From the NCBI GenBank assembly GCA_003987775.1, contig RXJD01000034.1, forward strand, positions 1-64,000: 64,000 nt of DNA. The letters are read 5' to 3'. The notes beneath the pieces were generated by a model. That model was not told the origin of the DNA and made no database searches. It saw only the letters and a program-made list of their open reading frames with translations. Positions 44,411 to 53,801 of this stretch are shown piece after piece (the stretch's first letter is position 1; every line of letters starts with the position of its first letter). The position numbers and the translations under genes were made by a program. The stretch comes from Mycobacterium sp. (GTDB taxonomy: Bacteria; Actinomycetota; Actinomycetes; Mycobacteriales; Mycobacteriaceae).

Positions 44411-45853
44411 ATGAGTGCTCTTGCCGAAGAAACACGCTGGATGGACGCCACGGACCAGGCGGCGCTGGTCGCCCGGGGAGAAGTGAGTCCGGGGGAGCTG
44501 CTGGACGCGGCAATCACACGCATCGAGCAGTCCAATGCGGCCCTGAATGCCGTGGTCATCGAGTGGTTCGAGCACGCCCGCTCGGTGGCTGCCGACCCCG
44601 GTCTTCCCGACGGCCCGTTCCGCGGTGTTCCGTTTCTGCTCAAGGACCTCTACACCAGCTTCGCCGGACAGACCCTGTCCAACGGCAACGTGGCTCTCAG
44701 AGAGGCCGGCAAGGTCGACGCCGCGGACACCACTCTGGTGTCCCGGTTCAAGGCGGCCGGGCTCGTCATCGCCGGCCGGACGAACAGTCCCGAAATGGGC
44801 AGCCTGCCGACCACCCAGCCGCTGGCCTGGGGGCCGACGCGTAACCCCTGGGCGCTGGACCGGACCTCGGGCGGCTCGAGTGGCGGGGCGGCCGCGGCGG
44901 TCGCGGTCGGGATGGTGCCATTCGCCAACGCCTCAGACGGTGGCGGCAGCATCCGCATCCCGGCGTCGTGCTGCGGGCTGGTGGGCCTCAAGCCGAGCCA
45001 GGGCCGCATCACCGTGGGCCCGAAGCGGGCCGAAGCGGGGCTCGGTGTCGAGTTGTGCGTCAGCCGCACCGTCCGGGATACCGCGGGCCTGCTCGACGCG
45101 GTGCGGGGGCCCGGAGTCGGCGACACGGTGATTGCGCCGGCACCGGAACGTCCGTATCTGCAGGAGTTGGGTGCCGACCCTGGGAGGTTGCGCATCGGGC
45201 TGCTCGATATCCACCCGCGCGGCGGATTCGTGCACGAAGATTGCGTCTCCGCGGTGCGCGCTGCAGGATCGATGCTCGAGGGCCTCGGCCACATCGTCGA
45301 ACCCGCATGGCCGTCGGCGCTGGCGGATCCGAGTTTGCAGCAGAAGTTCATGGCGCTGTGGGCCACCCAGATGGCGATGGCCGCGCGCGGGTTCAGCGAA
45401 ACCCTCGGCCGCGAGGTCACAGCCGAGGACATCGAGCCGGTCAACTGGGTGCTGATCGAACGGGCAAAGCACGTGACTGCGGTGGATTACGCCGCGGCAG
45501 AGAACGCGGTGTATGCGTTCCGCCGTGCACTGCAGCAATGGTGGGCCGACGGCTGGGACCTGCTGCTGACCCCGACGGTGGCCGAGCCGCCGTTGCCGCT
45601 CGCCGAATTCGAGAACAGTCCGGACCATCCGACGGCGCCGATGCGCCGCGGCGGCGAGTTCGCCGCATTCACACCGCCATTCAACATGAGCGGCCAGCCG
45701 GCGATCAGCCTGCCGTTGTACCGCAACGCCGACGGACTGCCCGTCGGTGTTCAGCTCGCCGCCGCGTACGGACGTGAGGACGTGCTGATCCGGATTGCCT
45801 CCCAACTGGAGTCGGCTCACCCGTGGTCGTCTCACCGCCCGGCGGTTCCGTGA
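44411..45853 (+). CDS. amidase-signature family hydrolase
   Basis: 480 residues from the ATG at 44411. The Ser-cisSer-Lys triad is readable: lysine in VPFLLKDLYTSFAG, then TSGGSSGGAAAAVAVGM (cis-serine) and the nucleophile in DGGGSIRIPASCCG. The C-terminus NMSGQPAISLPLY and GLPVGVQLAA is typical. Members hydrolyse amides, acyl-amides or aryl-amides. No transit signal. The upstream in-frame extension to 44237 overlaps the divergent lipoprotein gene and was not used. Its TGA overlaps the next GTG by four bases. Confidence 0.9.
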   Translation: MSALAEETRWMDATDQAALVARGEVSPGELLDAAITRIEQSNAALNAVVIEWFEHARSVAADPGLPDGPFRGVPFLLKDLYTSFAGQTLSNGNVALREAGKVDAADTTLVSRFKAAGLVIAGRTNSPEMGSLPTTQPLAWGPTRNPWALDRTSGGSSGGAAAAVAVGMVPFANASDGGGSIRIPASCCGLVGLKPSQGRITVGPKRAEAGLGVELCVSRTVRDTAGLLDAVRGPGVGDTVIAPAPERPYLQELGADPGRLRIGLLDIHPRGGFVHEDCVSAVRAAGSMLEGLGHIVEPAWPSALADPSLQQKFMALWATQMAMAARGFSETLGREVTAEDIEPVNWVLIERAKHVTAVDYAAAENAVYAFRRALQQWWADGWDLLLTPTVAEPPLPLAEFENSPDHPTAPMRRGGEFAAFTPPFNMSGQPAISLPLYRNADGLPVGVQLAAAYGREDVLIRIASQLESAHPWSSHRPAVP

Positions 45854-46197
45854 CGCGCGAAGACCGGAGCGCCTCGCCCGACGGTCGCTACATCGTCGGG
45901 GTGGAACAGCTTGAGGTGCGTGCCTTTCAATGGGTCGATACTCCTCAATTGGTGGATCGTGCAACAGATTTGACGGTCCTGGAGCTGACCGACCCGTGCT
46001 GGCACCTGGACTCTGCAGACTGGCGCAGCGCAGCGGTGGTGACCTTGCGGCTGCGGCATTTCCCGGATGGCCTGCAGAGTTATGACGTCACTGTGGACTG
46101 CGGGCAACTCACCGCGTCGGTCGACGGCGGGGAAACGCGGCCGCTGGCTGAGCTCGACGAGGTGCTGGCTGCCGCGACTAGGGATCGAACGCGATAG
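45850..46197 (+). CDS. hypothetical protein coupled to the amidase
   Basis: 115 residues from a GTG at 45850 overlapping the amidase TGA. The sequence has alternating strand patterns (RYIVGVEQLEVRAFQWV, VVTLRLRHFPDGLQSY, TVDCGQLTASVDGGE) and an acidic C-terminus. No motif was recognised and no signal peptide is present. Translational coupling suggests a partner of the amidase. Its 3' end overlaps the convergent P450 gene by 20 bases. Confidence 0.6.
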   Translation: MTREDRSASPDGRYIVGVEQLEVRAFQWVDTPQLVDRATDLTVLELTDPCWHLDSADWRSAAVVTLRLRHFPDGLQSYDVTVDCGQLTASVDGGETRPLAELDEVLAAATRDRTR

Positions 46198-47407
46198 GCA
46201 GGCTCAGCGGCCCGCTCAAGCTCACCATCGGCTTCCACGGAGCGGGGCCGACGATGCGGGGGTTCTGGATCCGGCCGGTGAGCACCGTCAGCGCCTCGGC
46301 GAGTTCGCGCCTGGCGAGGTTGGCGCCGAGGCAGTAATGAATGCCGCCACCGAATGTCAGTATCGCCGGCGCCCCTTCGCGGGTGATGTCGACGCGTTCG
46401 GGGTCGTCGTAGACGGACGGATCCCGGTTGGCCGCAGCGGTATTGACCAGAACCATGGTGCCCGCCGGGAAGAGGTAGCCGTCGATCTCGGCATCCTCGG
46501 TCACCAGACGAAGGGTTCCGCACGCGATGGGGGAGTGGCGCATCGTCTCCTCCACGGCGCGCATCGCCAAATCGGGGCGTTCCGCGAGCAAATCCCACTG
46601 ATCCGGGTGCTCGCACAGCACGTGCACCGACGCCGCCAGCTGATTCCTGGTGGTGTCGGTGCCCGCCAGCAGCAGTCCTCCCGCGAGCATCCGCAACTCG
46701 GCGGGATTGAGCCGGTCACCGTCATCCTCGGCGCGGATAAGCTCCGACAGCAGGTCCTCGGTGAGGCTGTGCCGGCGCCGGGCGACCATCTCGTCGACGT
46801 AGTCGTCGAGTTCGCCCCAGGCGCGCATGACATCGGGCTCGATTTCACTGACGCCTGCGATGAAGCTGAAGGCCTTGAATATCTGGTCGGCCCATAGCGA
46901 AAACCGTTGCCAGTCTTCGCGGGGTGCGCCGAGCAGGGCGCAGATGATCGGCACGGGGTAGGGCCGGGCAAGGTCGTTGACCACGTCGCAGTGCCGCGTA
47001 TCCGCGACCTGATCGATCAGATCGTTCATCACGGCCACCATGGTGTCGTGCAGGCGCAGGGTGGCGCGGGGTGTGAACGCCTTCGACGTCAGGCTGCGCA
47101 GCCGATGATGGGCGTCACCTTCCAGGCACAGCAGGCTGTTCATCACCTTGTCCCACAGCGGTCCCGACGTGATGCCTTGCACAACAAGGTTCAGGCCCGG
47201 CGGGATCTGAAAACGACCGTCGCGCAGCACGGAACGAACCAGGTGATACGACAGCACCTCGGGTCCGAACGGCCCCAGAGCGATGGGGGCCTGGCGTTGC
47301 GCTTCCCGGATTCGCGGGTAGACCCCCGCCGGAGTCTCGGTGGGTTCATACGACAGCGTCGGCAGATCTGCCTCGAAAACGCTTGGGGGAGTGGTGCCGA
47401 CGGTCAT
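46178..47407 (-). CDS. cytochrome P450
   Basis: 409 residues from the ATG at 47407. Heme-cysteine motif FGGGIHYCLGANLARRE near the end, the ExxR motif as ETMR in VEETMRHSPIACG, and the I-helix oxygen-activation motif LLAGTDTTRNQ. Soluble bacterial P450 that needs a ferredoxin partner, which is not adjacent. Substrate cannot be assigned; it is not of the CYP125 type seen at 57795-59057. A possible sigma-A promoter lies about 130 bases upstream. Confidence 0.9.
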   Translation of the reverse strand: MTVGTTPPSVFEADLPTLSYEPTETPAGVYPRIREAQRQAPIALGPFGPEVLSYHLVRSVLRDGRFQIPPGLNLVVQGITSGPLWDKVMNSLLCLEGDAHHRLRSLTSKAFTPRATLRLHDTMVAVMNDLIDQVADTRHCDVVNDLARPYPVPIICALLGAPREDWQRFSLWADQIFKAFSFIAGVSEIEPDVMRAWGELDDYVDEMVARRRHSLTEDLLSELIRAEDDGDRLNPAELRMLAGGLLLAGTDTTRNQLAASVHVLCEHPDQWDLLAERPDLAMRAVEETMRHSPIACGTLRLVTEDAEIDGYLFPAGTMVLVNTAAANRDPSVYDDPERVDITREGAPAILTFGGGIHYCLGANLARRELAEALTVLTGRIQNPRIVGPAPWKPMVSLSGPLSLPIAFDP

Positions 47408-47532
47408 GATCGCCCCGGCGGTGTGCCCGGCGAGTTGGCGCGACCCGGATCTGGTGCGGAATTTTTCATCGCTCGCCACCTGCCACTGAAGTGCGGCCCA
47501 GGGTCCACAGGCCGCCTGGACAACTGTCAGAT

Positions 47533-47562
47533 AATGTATGGCCGCAGGATGACGCTTGTCAA
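47533..47562 (-). promoter_or_regulatory. candidate sigma-A promoter upstream of the P450 gene
   Basis: On the minus strand TTGACA (47562-47557) is followed after 18 bases by TACATT (47538-47533). It lies about 126 bases upstream of the P450 start. The 313-base stretch 47408-47720 holds this element and the cspA terminator, and I see no gene in it. Confidence 0.4.
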
Positions 47563-47673
47563 CGAAGTTGGCCTGATGTGCCGGATCTATCGGCTCGTTT
47601 TAGCCGAGCGAAGCAGCGTCGCCATACGGGATGGTGGATCGCGTATGGTCGAAATCCGCCCGGAATAGAGTAA

Positions 47674-47701
47674 GGGCCGGCAGGACGTCGCCTGCCGGCC
47701 C
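47674..47701 (-). terminator. terminator hairpin of the cold-shock gene
   Basis: GGGCCGGCAGG (47674-47684) and CCTGCCGGCCC (47691-47701) form a perfect 11-bp stem with a six-base loop, starting 19 bases past the cspA stop. On the minus strand it is followed by TTACTCTATT, which is T-rich though not a continuous run. Confidence 0.7.
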
Positions 47702-47720
47702 CTACTTGAAGAATGTCGGG

Positions 47721-47924
47721 TTATATGACGGTCACTCCCGTGGCCTGCGGCCCCTTGGCGCCTTGCCCGATGTCGAATTGGACTCGCTGGTTCTCTTCGA
47801 GCGACCGGTAGCCATTCCCGTTGATCTCGGAGTAGTGAACGAACACATCTCCGGTGTCGCCGTCGGGAGCGATGAATCCGAAACCTTTATCGCTGTTGAA
47901 CCATTTCACAGTCCCCTGTGCCAT
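47721..47924 (-). CDS. cspA: CspA-family cold-shock protein
   Basis: 67 residues from the ATG at 47924. A single cold-shock OB-fold: [17 protein letters not shown] with RNP1 KGFGFI, then DVFVHYSEI with RNP2 VFVHY. The C-terminus [10 protein letters not shown] is the usual actinobacterial ending. It binds single-stranded RNA/DNA and acts as an RNA chaperone. GAGAG and a purine-rich leader AGTAGAAAAAG precede the start. The long upstream region and a downstream hairpin suggest a monocistronic, post-transcriptionally controlled gene. Confidence 0.95.
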   Translation of the reverse strand: MAQGTVKWFNSDKGFGFIAPDGDTGDVFVHYSEINGNGYRSLEENQRVQFDIGQGAKGPQATGVTVI

Positions 47925-48279
47925 ACTTTTTCTACTCTCTCATTCTGGATGGATGCCGAAAAACATCCCGCATGACACTAGCACGGCTGCCTGGGTGACA
48001 TTGCCCTTCGTGCTTGAGGTTTGATCGTCTCCTCGAAGATCTCGGTACATCAGGATCCGCTTTTGTGCCGAATAGCGTTGCAAGCGAATACAATTCGCCA
48101 TTTTTTGGAGTCACGTCACGCTACGTCTGCGCCGCCTGGCATCGTGAAAGTTAGGCCAGTCTTGCTGCGGCAAGAATTAACGAGAGCGCCGTCGGCGCCG
48201 AACCGCCTGATCCGTCACCGCCATAGTGCGGCGTCGGGCCGGTCGGCTCACCGATTCCCTCGGTCAGCACAATTTTCCC
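47925..48279. other. 355-base region upstream of cspA and the PLP-enzyme gene
   Basis: No gene is supported here. It must hold the cspA leader and promoter (minus strand), with a TAGTGT -10-like box about 60 bases before the cspA start, and the promoter of the divergent PLP-enzyme gene. Confidence 0.35.
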
Positions 48280-49305
48280 GTGACTACCTACCTGTACGAG
48301 CGCTTCCCGGGACTGCGCGACACCCTGCACCGCGCCCACCTCGGCGACGGCCCCACGCCGGTGCGCATGCCGTCCGGCCTGGGCGGTGCCGGCTCGCCGC
48401 TCTGGATCAAGGATGACGGCGCCTACGGTAACGGCGGCTGGGGCGGCAACAAAGTGCGCAAACTGGAGTGGCTGCTACCTGAAGCGAAAAGGCTTGGGCG
48501 CAAAACGATTCTGACCTTCGGTGGACTCGGTACCAACTGGGGCCTGGCAACCGCACTATACGGCCGCGAGTTCGGCCTGCGCACCGCGCTTGCGCTGATC
48601 GATCAGCCGGTCGACGAGCATGTCACGGCTCAGCTGAAACGCTTGCGTGCCTGCGGCGCGGACATCTACCTCACGCACAACAAGCTCCGGACAGCGGCGG
48701 CGGTGCCCTACCTGTATCTGCGCCACCGCCGGCCCTATTTGCTGCCCGCCGGCGGATCTTCCCCACTGGGTGTCCTCGGATACGTCGAGACCGCACTGGA
48801 AATCGCCGCGCAGGTCGACGCGGGCGCGTTGCCGGAGCCGGCGTCCGTCGTGGTGGCCGTGGGATCCGGCGGCACGGTCGCCGGTCTGCATCTCGGATTG
48901 GCGCTGGCCGGTCTTGGCACGACGGTGATCGGCGTCGTCGTCAACGACACGCTGCGCCTGGACCGCCGATCGATCACCTCGCTCGCTGGTCGCGCCGCAC
49001 GCCTGCTGCGGCGCCGCGGTGCGCATGTTGCTGATGCTCCGGGAGATCGCCTCCTGCTGCTGCGCGACTGGCTCGGCCGGGGCTATGGCCACCCGACGGC
49101 GGAGGGCGCCCGGGCACTGCGGCTTGCGCACGACGCAGAACACCTTGACCTCGAACCCGTCTATACCGCGAAAGCGATGGCGGCCCTGCTGGACTTGCGT
49201 GCCTGCGGTCGACTACCCGACGGGCCGGCGCTTTATCTGCACACGAACGGTCCACGGGCGGAATTGCGCGGAACCGATCCTCGGCAGGTCCGGCCCATCT
49301 CGTAG
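48280..49305 (+). CDS. PLP-dependent enzyme, D-cysteine desulfhydrase/ACC-deaminase-like
   Basis: 341 residues from the GTG at 48280 (the frame is open to 48226). Fold-type II PLP family: GGWGGNKVRKLEWLL has the PLP lysine in N-K-x-R-K-L-E, TFGGLGTNWGLATA is the following loop, and AVGSGGTVAGLHLG is the phosphate-binding glycine loop. The C-terminus LYLHTNGP is the family ending. Members act on D-cysteine or ACC-like amino acids by beta-elimination. Substrate is not certain. It stands alone on the plus strand; a 7-bp GC hairpin (49327-49347) follows it. Confidence 0.83.
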   Translation: MTTYLYERFPGLRDTLHRAHLGDGPTPVRMPSGLGGAGSPLWIKDDGAYGNGGWGGNKVRKLEWLLPEAKRLGRKTILTFGGLGTNWGLATALYGREFGLRTALALIDQPVDEHVTAQLKRLRACGADIYLTHNKLRTAAAVPYLYLRHRRPYLLPAGGSSPLGVLGYVETALEIAAQVDAGALPEPASVVVAVGSGGTVAGLHLGLALAGLGTTVIGVVVNDTLRLDRRSITSLAGRAARLLRRRGAHVADAPGDRLLLLRDWLGRGYGHPTAEGARALRLAHDAEHLDLEPVYTAKAMAALLDLRACGRLPDGPALYLHTNGPRAELRGTDPRQVRPIS

Positions 49306-49405
49306 TCGGGCAGCTCGAAATCGTCGCGCGCCCAGGTCGCGGGCGCGAAATCTGCGCTTTCCGCAACCGGGGGTAGCGAAATAGCGCAGGCGGACTAATG
49401 TCGCG

Positions 49406-50587
49406 ATGGTGGAGTTCGAGCTCGACGACGAGCAGCGGGCGTGGCTGGCCGACGTGCGGCAGTTCCTGCAGGACAACGTCACCCCGGCGCTGCGTGCCGA
49501 GATGGCTGAGCATGACCTCGAATTTCAGGGTGGCGAGCTGACGGCATTCCGCCGCAAGATCGGCGAGCGCGGCTGGTTCGGACTGAGCTGGCCGCGCGAG
49601 TACGGCGGGCTGGGCCTGACCGCGATGCACCAGCACCTGTTGATGAGCGAGTTCGAGTACTGGGGTGTGCCGGGACCTGATCTCACGGTCACCTCGGTAG
49701 CGCCGATGATCATGCGGCACGGCACCGAGCAGAACAAGCAGGAGTTCCTGCCGCCCATCGCCCGGGGCGAATTGGTCTGCGCCGTCGGCTATTCCGAGCC
49801 GAACGCCGGCACCGACCTGGCCAGCCTGCGCACCCGGGCCGTTCGCGACGGTGACGAATGGGTGATCACGGGTTCCAAGATATGGAACAGCGGAGCGCAG
49901 CGCTGTACCCACGAATGGCTATGCGTACGAACCGATCCCGACGCAAAGCGGCACCGCGGGATCTCGGTGATCATGGTTCCGATCGACAGCCCGGGTGTCG
50001 ATGTCCGACCGCTGTACGCCTGGTCGGGCTACCGCACCAACGAGACGTTCTTCCGCGACGTGCGGGTCCCCCTCGGCAACCTGATCGGAGAGGTGAACAA
50101 GGGCTGGACCTACATCACCGGGGCGCTGGATCTCGAACGGGGCGCCTTGACCAACGCGGGTGATCTGCGCCGAGCCCTGGACGACCTGGTGAAGCTGGCA
50201 CACCAGCCGTGTCGCGACGGCTCGGTGCCCGCGCGCCAAGCCGGTATCCGTCGCCGCCTGGCGCAGGCGGAGGCAGATGTCGAAGCCGCCAAGCTGATGG
50301 GATACGAGGCGGCGTCCCTGCTCGACAGCGGACGCATCCCCTCGGTCGAGGTGAGCGTGGAGAAGATCTTTACCAGCGAACTGCGGCAGCGCATCGCGGA
50401 TCTGGCGCTTGATCTGCTGGGCCCGGACGGGCTGCTGGCACACCGTAGTGTCCAGGCGCCGCTCGGCGGATTCTTCGAGCGTCTCTATCGGGTGTCGCCA
50501 TTGATGCGCTTCGGCGGCGGCACCAACGAGGTATTGCGGGATGTGATCGCCCAGCGCGGTTACGGCATGCCGTCCTACGGGCGGTGA
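49406..50587 (+). CDS. acyl-CoA dehydrogenase, first subunit of a heteromeric pair
   Basis: 393 residues from the ATG at 49406. FadE-type flavoenzyme: VGYSEPNAGTDLASL, VITGSKIWNSGA, FFRDVRVPLGNLIG, and the C-terminal FGGGTNEVLRDVIAQRG. It has the residues for FAD and CoA binding. The next gene encodes a shorter, diverged ACAD, the arrangement of the alpha2beta2 steroid ACADs (such as FadE28-FadE29) of M. tuberculosis. First gene of a seven-gene operon with overlaps or short gaps. Would introduce the 2,3-double bond into an acyl-CoA, probably a steroid side chain. Confidence 0.9.
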   Translation: MVEFELDDEQRAWLADVRQFLQDNVTPALRAEMAEHDLEFQGGELTAFRRKIGERGWFGLSWPREYGGLGLTAMHQHLLMSEFEYWGVPGPDLTVTSVAPMIMRHGTEQNKQEFLPPIARGELVCAVGYSEPNAGTDLASLRTRAVRDGDEWVITGSKIWNSGAQRCTHEWLCVRTDPDAKRHRGISVIMVPIDSPGVDVRPLYAWSGYRTNETFFRDVRVPLGNLIGEVNKGWTYITGALDLERGALTNAGDLRRALDDLVKLAHQPCRDGSVPARQAGIRRRLAQAEADVEAAKLMGYEAASLLDSGRIPSVEVSVEKIFTSELRQRIADLALDLLGPDGLLAHRSVQAPLGGFFERLYRVSPLMRFGGGTNEVLRDVIAQRGYGMPSYGR

Positions 50588-50591
50588 TCAG

Positions 50592-51698
50592 GTGCGATTA
50601 CTCCCCGATCAGGATGAACGCGATCTGGCCGCGATGTGCCGGAGCCTGTTGGCCGCACAGAAACTCGACGGCGGGCATGTTCCGCCGAAGCTGTGGGACG
50701 ATCTTGCCCGGGCCGGGCTGCTCGGGCTGGCGATCGGCGAGCAGTACGGCGGCTCGGGCGGGACGCTGAGCGATCTGGGCATCTTCTGCCTCGAGGCGGG
50801 CCGTGCGTTGTGCCCTGACGTTATTCACAGCACGTTGCACGCCGCGTTGGCCATCGACTGGCTGGGTGGGCCGGGTGCGCGGGCGGCCTGGCTGCCGCGC
50901 CTGACCCGAGGAACCTCGCGCGCCACGACCGCGCTGTGGAACCCGCGCGACGCGTCCATACTGGGTTCGCCATTGCGCGCCGCCGCCGATGCGGCCGGCC
51001 GGTGGCGGTTGTCCGGGATGGCCGACTTCGTCGCCGCTGCCGACCAGGCTGACTTGATCGTCGTCGCGGCGGAAACCGATTCCGCCACCGGTGTTTTCGT
51101 GATCGACCTGACGACGACCGGGGTCGCTGTCGAAGCGCTGCCGATGGCAGGAAGCCACCGGGCCGGGACGGTCACATTCGACGAGGTGCCGGTCGACGAC
51201 GACAACGGTGTTCTGGGCGTCGGTATCTGCCGCACCGCATTGCGTCGGGTCGCCAATGCCGCTGTGGCACTGCTATCCCTGGATCTGGTCGGGGTGGGTG
51301 AGGCGGTGGTGCAGCGCACCGTCGACTACACCACGATGCGCGAGCAATTCGGCCGGCCGATTGCGTCGTTCCAGGCGGCGCAACACCTGGTGGCCGATAT
51401 GCGCATCGCGCTCTCGGCGGCCAGGCTGAGCGCGCAGTCGGCGGTGTTCTGGATCGGTCGCGGTCGCACCGGCACCCGGGAAACCGCGATCGCCAGAATG
51501 CACGCCGCCGCGGTCAGGCAGATCACCCTCGACGCGCATCAGCTGCACGGTGGGATGGGATATGTCGTCGACACCGACCTGCACCTGTTCTCCGAGCGGG
51601 CCAGGGTCCTGTCGACCTGGGGTGGCGGGGCCGACGTGGCCGCCAAATGGCTTGAGGGTGAAATGAATCGGGAAGGGGACGATGGACAGTCTGATTGA
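50592..51698 (+). CDS. acyl-CoA dehydrogenase, second subunit
   Basis: 368 residues from the GTG at 50592, four bases after the previous stop. It has the ACAD fold (PPKLWDDLARAGLLGLAI, EQYGGSGGTLSD, YTTMREQFGRPIASFQA, and QLHGGMGYVVDTDLHLF) but the middle nucleotide-contact loop is diverged (TTALWNPRDASILG replaces the E-P-x-x-GSD-type block). That is the pattern of partner subunits that complete the active site of a heterotetramer. Overlaps the next gene by 17 bases. Steroid-type substrate is inferred from the operon. Confidence 0.87.
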   Translation: MRLLPDQDERDLAAMCRSLLAAQKLDGGHVPPKLWDDLARAGLLGLAIGEQYGGSGGTLSDLGIFCLEAGRALCPDVIHSTLHAALAIDWLGGPGARAAWLPRLTRGTSRATTALWNPRDASILGSPLRAAADAAGRWRLSGMADFVAAADQADLIVVAAETDSATGVFVIDLTTTGVAVEALPMAGSHRAGTVTFDEVPVDDDNGVLGVGICRTALRRVANAAVALLSLDLVGVGEAVVQRTVDYTTMREQFGRPIASFQAAQHLVADMRIALSAARLSAQSAVFWIGRGRTGTRETAIARMHAAAVRQITLDAHQLHGGMGYVVDTDLHLFSERARVLSTWGGGADVAAKWLEGEMNREGDDGQSD

Positions 51699-52179
51699 CC
51701 CGGAGTCCGCCGCGCGAGTCGGCACCGTAGTGGCGACCGCGACCGGCGAGGTGAACAGGCGGGACTGGCAACGCTGGGCCGCCGCGGTTGACGATCACAA
51801 CCCCCTGTGGTTCGACACCGACTACGCGCGCGCGCACGGGTACCGCGACATAGTCTGTCCGCCGTTGTTTCTGCAATACGCCATCCTTGGCGTGAGCGCG
51901 CTCGGTGAATTGCGCCCGGACGGGTCGTCCGGCGCGGTGACCGGCAGCCTGGCGTTTCCGCGGGCACCCCGGCGGATGGCAGGCGGCGAAAGCACCACCT
52001 TCCACGGGCCGGCCTACCACCGCGACGAGATCGAGATGGTCCGCACCATCGATTCGATGGTGGAGAAGGAGGGGCGCTCAGGGAGATTCGTGTTGGTGAC
52101 CTGGCGCGGCGAATACCACAACCAGCACCGGGAACTCATCGCCGAGTCCACCATGTCGATGATCGCCAGGCCCGCATGA
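51682..52179 (+). CDS. FAS1-like/MaoC N-terminal dehydratase-type protein
   Basis: 165 residues from the ATG at 51682. Single hot-dog domain of the MaoC_dehydrat_N type: ATGEVNRRDWQRWAAAVDD, NPLWFDTDYARAHGYRDIV, CPPLFLQYAI. The usual H-x4-D catalytic pair is not seen, so it is probably the non-catalytic half of a heteromeric hydratase, with the next gene supplying the active half. This is analogous to the ChsH1-ChsH2 pair. It overlaps the next gene by four bases. Confidence 0.82.
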   Translation: MDSLIDPESAARVGTVVATATGEVNRRDWQRWAAAVDDHNPLWFDTDYARAHGYRDIVCPPLFLQYAILGVSALGELRPDGSSGAVTGSLAFPRAPRRMAGGESTTFHGPAYHRDEIEMVRTIDSMVEKEGRSGRFVLVTWRGEYHNQHRELIAESTMSMIARPA

Positions 52180-52601
52180 CCGGGCAGGTGTACGTCGACG
52201 ATGTCGAAACCGGTTTTGCAGTACCGGTGCTGGCCGTCACCGTCACCGAGACGCAGATGTTCTTCTTCAGCGCCGCGACATACAACGGACATCGCATCCA
52301 CTACGACAAGGATTGGGCCCGCGACGTTGAAGGCTACGACAATGTGCTTGTGCAGGGTCCCTTGCAGGCGGCGCTGTTGTCACGGGCACTCACCGACTGG
52401 ATTGGCGGAGCAGGGCGGCTGGTGTCGTTCTCGGTGCAGAATCGCGCGATCGCCTATCCCGGCCAGGAACTGCGTTTCGGCGGCGTGGTCACCGGGAAGC
52501 GGGATCAGCTGGTGGAGCTGGACATCTTCTGCCGGCGCGGCGACGACGTGTTGATGCCGGGCACCGCGACGGTGTCGCTGCCGTACAGGCCCACCCCGTG
52601 A
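52176..52601 (+). CDS. MaoC-like enoyl-CoA hydratase, catalytic half
   Basis: 141 residues from the ATG at 52176. R-hydratase hot-dog domain with the active-site loop FFSAATYNGHRIHYDKDWA containing H-x-I-H-Y-D, and VLVQGPLQAALLSR as the following hydrophobic helix. C-terminus VLMPGTATVSLPY. It would hydrate the enoyl-CoA formed by the two dehydrogenases, working as a dimer with the preceding protein. Overlaps both neighbours by four bases (ATGA and GTGA). Confidence 0.86.
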   Translation: MTGQVYVDDVETGFAVPVLAVTVTETQMFFFSAATYNGHRIHYDKDWARDVEGYDNVLVQGPLQAALLSRALTDWIGGAGRLVSFSVQNRAIAYPGQELRFGGVVTGKRDQLVELDIFCRRGDDVLMPGTATVSLPYRPTP

Positions 52602-53800
52602 CCGGACTGCGCGGCGAGGCCGCCATCATCGGGATCGCCGAGCTGCCGGCCGAGAAGCGGCAGAGCGGACCGCCCTCGTTCACCCTCGATCAGTACGCAC
52701 GACTGGCAAAGCTGGTGATCGAGGACGCCGGTGTGAAACCCGACGTGGTGAATGGGTTGTCGTGCCACGGGATTGCGGAGTCCGACATGTTCGCACCGGC
52801 CACGCTGTCGGAATATCTCGGCATTCCACTGGATTTCGGCGATCGCGTCGATCTGGGCGGCGCCACCGCCGCAGGCATGGTGTGGCGCGCCGCTGCAGCG
52901 GTCGAAATCGGCATCTGTGACGCGGTTCTGGCGGTGGTACCGGGGTCACAGGAGATTCCGCGGTCCCACACCCGGGCTGCCCGCACCCTGGGCTGGTACG
53001 GGGCGTCCAGCAACAACTACGGCTCACCGCAGGCCGAGTTCGAGATCCCGTACGGCAACGTCGGCCAGAACGCACCGTATGCGCAGATCGCGCAGCGTTA
53101 CGCCGCCGAATACGGTTACGACGCATCCGCGTTGGCGAAAATTGCGGTCGATCAGCGGACCAACGCCTGTGCCCACCCGTCGGCGGTGTTCCACGGTAAA
53201 CCGATCACCGTCGACGACGTGCTGAACAGTCCGGTGATCGCCGATCCGATCCACATGCTGGAAACCGTGATGCGGGTTCAGGGCGGCGCCGGGGTGCTCA
53301 TCGCCAATGCCGACATCGCCCGCACGGCCCGCCGCCGGCCCGTCTGGATCAAGGGCTTCGGGGAGCACATCCGATTCAAAACGCCCACCTACGCCGACGA
53401 CCTACTGCGCACACCGATCGCCCGCGCGGCCGAAAAGGCCTTTGCGATGGCCGGTCTCGGACGCGGCGACGTCGACGTCGCATCGATCTACGACTGTTAC
53501 ACGATCACCGTGCTGATGACACTCGAGGACGCCGGATTCTGCGGCAAAGGGGAGGGCATGAGGTGGTTGACCGAGCATGACCTCACCTTCGGCGGCGACT
53601 TCCCGCTCAATACCGCCGGCGGGCAACTGTCCTACGGTCAGGCCGGCATGGCCGGCGGTATGCACCATGTGGTCGACGGGGCCCGCCAGATCATGGGCAG
53701 GGCCGCTGCGGCGCAAGTGCGCGACTGCCACGCCGCCTTCGTGACCGGCAATGGCGGGATCATGAGTGAACAGGTGGCGCTGGTGCTGGGGGGTGACTGA
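52598..53800 (+). CDS. thiolase-like lipid-transfer protein (Ltp/SCP-x family)
   Basis: 400 residues from the GTG at 52598. Thiolase fold: AAIIGIAELP N-terminus, DLGGATAAGMVWRAA around the first active-site region where a thiolase would have its nucleophile cysteine (here a glycine-rich loop without it), YGASSNNYGSP, IASIYDCYTI-like ASIYDCYTITV, and FPLNTAGGQLSYGQAGMAGG at the end. This is the Ltp type that works as a retro-aldolase with a DUF35 partner (Ltp2-ChsH2) and not a classical thiolase. It is immediately followed by a DUF35 gene, which supports that. Would cleave a beta-hydroxyacyl-CoA side chain. Confidence 0.85.
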   Translation: MTGLRGEAAIIGIAELPAEKRQSGPPSFTLDQYARLAKLVIEDAGVKPDVVNGLSCHGIAESDMFAPATLSEYLGIPLDFGDRVDLGGATAAGMVWRAAAAVEIGICDAVLAVVPGSQEIPRSHTRAARTLGWYGASSNNYGSPQAEFEIPYGNVGQNAPYAQIAQRYAAEYGYDASALAKIAVDQRTNACAHPSAVFHGKPITVDDVLNSPVIADPIHMLETVMRVQGGAGVLIANADIARTARRRPVWIKGFGEHIRFKTPTYADDLLRTPIARAAEKAFAMAGLGRGDVDVASIYDCYTITVLMTLEDAGFCGKGEGMRWLTEHDLTFGGDFPLNTAGGQLSYGQAGMAGGMHHVVDGARQIMGRAAAAQVRDCHAAFVTGNGGIMSEQVALVLGGD

Positions 53801-53801
53801 C